DNA from: Flammula alnicola
Lineage: Eukaryota > Basidiomycota > Agaricomycetes > Agaricales > Strophariaceae
DNA: 64,000 nt
Direction: 5' to 3'
Assembly: GCA_015499995.1 (NCBI GenBank)
Contig: JADNRV010000244.1
Location: forward strand, 1-64,000
The first letter of the stretch is position 1. Every line of letters starts with the position of its first letter. This document shows positions 60,538 through 64,000 of the stretch, piece after piece. The notes under the pieces were generated by a model. It was not told where the DNA came from. It saw only the letters and a list, made by a program, of their open reading frames with translations, and ran no database searches. Position numbers and translations under genes: made by a program.

Positions 60538-61514
60538 TCATGCATGACGTGTTGATACAGGAGCGCTCTCCACGCGTTCCATGGTGGGCTTCGACAGACC
60601 CGGGGTTTCTATACTTTGGATAACTCGCGTAGGCTCCAACATGTTCGCGATGACGAACTGTCCGTCTGAGAAAAACAAATAAATTTAGTGAAACGAGAAA
60701 AGGAATGAAAAAATATGCAGTCCGTACTGGGCCCATCATTCTCATCTGCTCTCCACTCTGCCTCTTTCATGTCTTTCGCAACTCCAGTCAGTACGTGTCG
60801 TCCTACAAGCCTTCTCCTAGCTACGGCCGGGTCCACTTCAATGAACCACCTTTCGTCCAACATAAACCCGCCATCACTCCATGGGTGGATAGCGAGGAAG
60901 ACGTATAGGCCTTCTATGATCACAATGCGGTGGTAGGGGTATATTGATACAGCATCTGGTGTTGGATCTTTCAGTGCATGGTCGAAAGAGGGGGCGGTGA
61001 TGACATCGGTTATGGTGGTATCACGGAGTTGACGAAGAAACGCGACGTAACCCGCACCGTCGAACGTCCAGTGACTACCTCTCCGATCATGAGCGGCCTG
61101 AGGGTCAGGAAAGACGTCCAGTTGGGCTCTCGACAAGTGCCACCCATCCAACCCTATCAAGATGGCTTGATCGAGCACATGGTGATCCTGGACCAGTTCA
61201 GAATGGGCAGCGTCATTGATATCCTGAGGCTTATTCACAGTCAAGTCTGTCGCAGACAATTTTGGGGTAGAATTTGATGCAGAAATCCGACGGTCGTCGA
61301 GTATACGGTTGACGCGCGCAGTCAGGAGATTGGCAAATGTTGATTTTCCGGATGCAGGTATGCCTGCGATGCCCACCAGAATACGGTTCGGCGACGCTGT
61401 GCTTCCCAGATGTGATTCTGAGGTTTACTTGGGAGCAAGAAGATTGACAAAGCACGCGTACTGGTCTAACTTGTGCACCAGGTATAGTGCTAGGTCCTCG
61501 ATTTCCGCATCCAT
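60538..61514 (-). CDS. P-loop kinase, uridine kinase / YFH7 family
   Basis: Three exons (61514-61462, 61401-60728, 60665-60538) give 284 residues starting MDAEIEDLALYLVHKLDHTA. The Walker A motif is GIPASGKST near residue 28, followed by GLDGWHLSRAQLD (the Asp that positions the substrate in nucleoside kinases of this fold), a DRRGSHWTFDG segment, PSFDHALKDPTPDA and IVIIEGLYVFL. Yeast YFH7 and bacterial relatives of this shape are ATP-dependent kinases of uncertain substrate; the family includes phosphoribulokinase and uridine kinase. Exon 1 was joined using a GTACGC donor and a GGGAAG acceptor, the only pair that keeps the frame; the acceptor is not typical. No signal peptide is visible. It is divergent from the glycosidase gene. 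Confidence 0.8.
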
Positions 61515-61934
61515 GGGCTATAGGTATTAATATACGAGGAGAACGTTGCTGATCAGAGCCTAGAGGTGCTGCGCCCCGGGCCATTTGATATTTCATTTTC
61601 AAATTCGGATCAAACTACGGATATGTCCACATAATTATCCCTTTCAAGCAACTTATGGGAAGCATTTCTACATAATCTTTCGATATTTGCGCTGATCTTC
61701 TACGTTCCTGGAGACCACCATTATCGATGCTGCTTGACAGGGTCCAACCATCATGGCAATGATGACATGTGCACGGCAAAGGAAAACTATACTTGACTGG
61801 GTGCTCTGCGGTGCAACAGTCATATAGCTCCATAGATTATTCTCCTCTTTCGTACCCAAGAGGCACTCCTGTCTCAAGATCGTATTAGTACAACATCGTC
61901 AACAAACTTAACTTCTCGGAGGTCGCAAAACGTA
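61515..61934. promoter_or_regulatory. Divergent promoter between YFH7-like and GH71/99-like genes
   Basis: The 420 bp between the two start codons hold no gene and must serve both promoters. No clear regulatory motif stands out beyond an A/T-rich centre. Confidence 0.45.
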
Positions 61935-64000
61935 ATGGCTAGCTCAAGTTCGAGCAACAATGCAGGGAAGATCTTGAAAAGGTGGAGAGTTCCTCTCAAC
62001 CAACTGCTGCGTCATCGTACTGACTGCTTTGTGGCCGAGCAGAGCGAACCCATCGACCATTCAAGACAAATTTCTGGTTGGCTATCAAGGATGGTGCGTT
62101 CGTCTATGGCAAATGAGCAATCTTGGTTCATTGGTCGCTCGCTGTGGCCTAACGCGGCGCCCAAGATTCTAGAGATGATTCTTGAGTGATCACTAATCAC
62201 CCCTTTTTCCAGGTTTACATGCGCCGGTGACGGAGAACCAGTGGGACCAGGGCACCATGGTTGGCTACACTGGTTCAACTACCCAATACCCGATGGCGGA
62301 CACCCTAACACCGACCTCTGGCCCGATGTCTCCAGTTATTCACCTTCCGAATTGTTTCCCGCTCCAGGACTCAGAACAAAGGCAGGCGAGCCGGTGTTCT
62401 TATTCTCATCGCGGAATGCAAAGACTGTACAGAGGTGCTTAGGCTTTTCGCTCTCGATTGTCGGCATAAGACTGGAACTCCTTTCAATAGGCATTTTCAT
62501 TGGATGGCGGAGCATGGAGTAGACGGTGCTTTTCTTCAGCGATTCGTCGGACAATGTGATCTGGAGACGGGGAACGAAGGAATCATGCGCATACGTGATG
62601 AGGTTGGAGATCGTGTCAGAGAAGCGGCAGAGAAAGAGGGCCGGGTGTTCGCAATTATGTGAGTCCTCTTACCTCTAATATTTACTGGGCAATTATGCAT
62701 ATATGCGCTAAAATATAATCTGGCAAACTAACATTTCGCATTGCATGGTGACAAATAGGTATGATGTGTCGGGCGTCGCTCCGGATCGCGTCCAAAGAAT
62801 ACTAGAACGCGATTGGGCGCATCTCGTTCGTAATAAAGGGGTCCTGGACAGCCCAAATTATCTGAGGGAAAGGGGAAAACCCGTCGTCGCCTTGTGGGGT
62901 ATGTCGCTTCCGCTCGAAATGTCCTCCTTACGCACAATTTATCAAAATTTAGGTTTTGGCTTTGACAATGCAAAGCACACCCCTGCACTCGTACACTCGG
63001 TCACACAGTTTTTCAGGAACACCACGCCTGGTGGAGTCTATATCATGGCAGGGACCCCAGCGAGCTGGCGAACGGCAGAGGGTGACGCTGATCGCAATCC
63101 CGGGTTTTTGGACATTTGGCTGAATGACTTCGACGCGATCTCGCCGTGGACTGTAGGCAGGTATAGCAATGAGCAAGAGGCAGATGACTTCATGGAAAGG
63201 AAGATGAAGGGTGATATGGAACTCATCAAAAAACATAATGAGGAGGGAACGGGACGGAAGATCAATTATATCCCCGTAGTGCTTCCTGGTGGATCTGTGC
63301 GTTTATCTTTCTGTTGCAATTGTAAATAGAGGCTAATCTTTTCTGTGCAGGGGTATAACATGTCAGAAGGTCATTGGGGGTTCAACAACATAAAGCGTCG
63401 TGGAGGCCGTTTCCTGTGGAAGCAGATCTCCAATGCAAAAAGGCTCGGCGTACGCACGATCTATGGCGCGATGTGGGATGAGTGAGTGCTCAGACATGCT
63501 TTTGTCTTCCATCTTAATTAATTCGCGCCAACCTTGTCTGTGTGTCTTTTAAACTTTAAGATACGATGAAGGCACGGCGTTCATGCCAGTCGTCGAACAC
63601 AAGGGAAACCTGCCTGAGTCTGACAAATTCCGATTCATGGCACTTGATGAGGATGGATATGATGTTCCATCTGATTGGTTAGTCCCTTGCACAAATATCT
63701 TTGCGGGTCAAGCGTAAATCTAATCCTGACATCTCAATTCATGGATCGGCTTGTCAAAAATAGGTATATGCGGATTTGTGGCTTCGCCGCTGAAGGGCTC
63801 CGCAGCGAACGGCGCATACATGAGACGTTCCCAGTGAAGGAACTGCAAGATTACTGGTCCTCTCGGCCGAAGTATGAGGAAATCAGTCATAAATCGGGCG
63901 ATTTTATCTCAGGCTCTGTAGCTGGTGGTAGTGGCAGTACCGGCGAAAGTTCTGTCGAGGCTGAGGGCCAAACGTACCAGGAGTGGCTCGCGTCGCAGAA
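61935..64000 (+). CDS. GH71/GH99-like glycosidase, cut off by the window end
   Basis: Nine exons (61935-61981, 62043-62093, 62213-62434, 62491-62658, 62759-62898, 62953-63296, 63351-63481, 63561-63677 and 63764 onward) give 485 visible residues starting MASSSSSNNAGKILKRANPS. The block FLVGYQGWFTCAGDGEPVGP, then HWFNYPIPDG, SRNAKTVQRHFHWMAEHGVD, GAFLQRF and YDVSGVAPDRVQ resembles proteins annotated as xylosidase/arabinosidase or GH71/GH99-like, which fold as TIM barrels with two acidic catalytic residues. There is no signal peptide, so an intracellular or unconventional location is likely. After about residue 445 comes a Gly/Ser-rich stretch (GSVAGGSGSTGESS) that looks like a linker to a further domain beyond the window. 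Exon 1 uses AAAAG|GTGGAG and was chosen because it alone keeps the VGYQGW motif in frame. Confidence 0.75.

Noticed and set aside
1..64000. tRNA, rRNA or CRISPR features
   Set aside because: No cloverleaf-like GGTTCGAATCC pattern in a proper context, no rRNA core sequences and no spaced direct repeats were seen on reading both strands.

Overview
The window is nuclear DNA of a filamentous basidiomycete, most likely an Agaricomycete. Genes are dense, carry many introns of about 50-65 nt with GT..AG borders and CTAAC/CTGAC-like branch points, and encode typical fungal products (RPL19, VPS4, CAND1, FKBP12, a HAL-type kinase, a caleosin). I saw no rRNA, tRNA, CRISPR or prokaryotic operon structure. 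All exon maps were made by eye from splice signals, reading phase and remembered family motifs. No alignment or expression data were available.

Layout. 1-3.3 kb: a 479-bp inverted-repeat element just upstream of a probable Mediator subunit 9 gene, an unresolved stretch, then RPL19 (-). 4.6-9.1 kb: four minus-strand paralogues of a small four-helix membrane protein; two are broken, and a foldback element lies between the first two. 9.6-10.6 kb: a DUF3632-type gene (-). 13.6-19.7 kb: a HAL-family Ser/Thr kinase, an unrecognised 235-aa protein and a multi-pass membrane protein (all +). 20.1-25.0 kb: a duplicated block with two intact proline-iminopeptidase-like hydrolases, separated by an F-box gene with one in-frame stop. 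25.6-35.6 kb: housekeeping block with a small conserved protein (-), VPS4 (+), a MYND-finger protein (-) and a 17-exon CAND1 gene (+). 35.9-37.4 kb: a secreted protein made of His/Lys-rich repeat modules (-). 37.4-45.7 kb: gene-poor except FKBP12 (-). 45.7-51.2 kb: a very large low-complexity Ser/Pro-rich protein (-). 53.1-55.1 kb: two more F-box paralogues, one decayed and one intact. 55.7-56.1 kb: a near-perfect inverted-repeat element next to a NUDIX CoA-diphosphatase gene (-), which is divergent from a caleosin (+). 60.5-64.0 kb: a YFH7/uridine-kinase-like P-loop kinase (-), divergent from a GH71/GH99-like glycosidase cut off by the window end.

Functionally it is a patchwork of conserved cell machinery (translation, ESCRT disassembly, SCF/cullin exchange, protein folding, transcription) and fast-evolving accessory families (membrane-protein cluster, F-box genes, hydrolases, secreted repeat protein, short inverted-repeat elements). 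The most interesting candidate is the secreted protein at 35,945-37,442. It has a signal peptide and four cationic His/Lys modules, each preceded by an acidic spacer ending in LEAR, an arrangement that looks like a repeat precursor for processed peptides.
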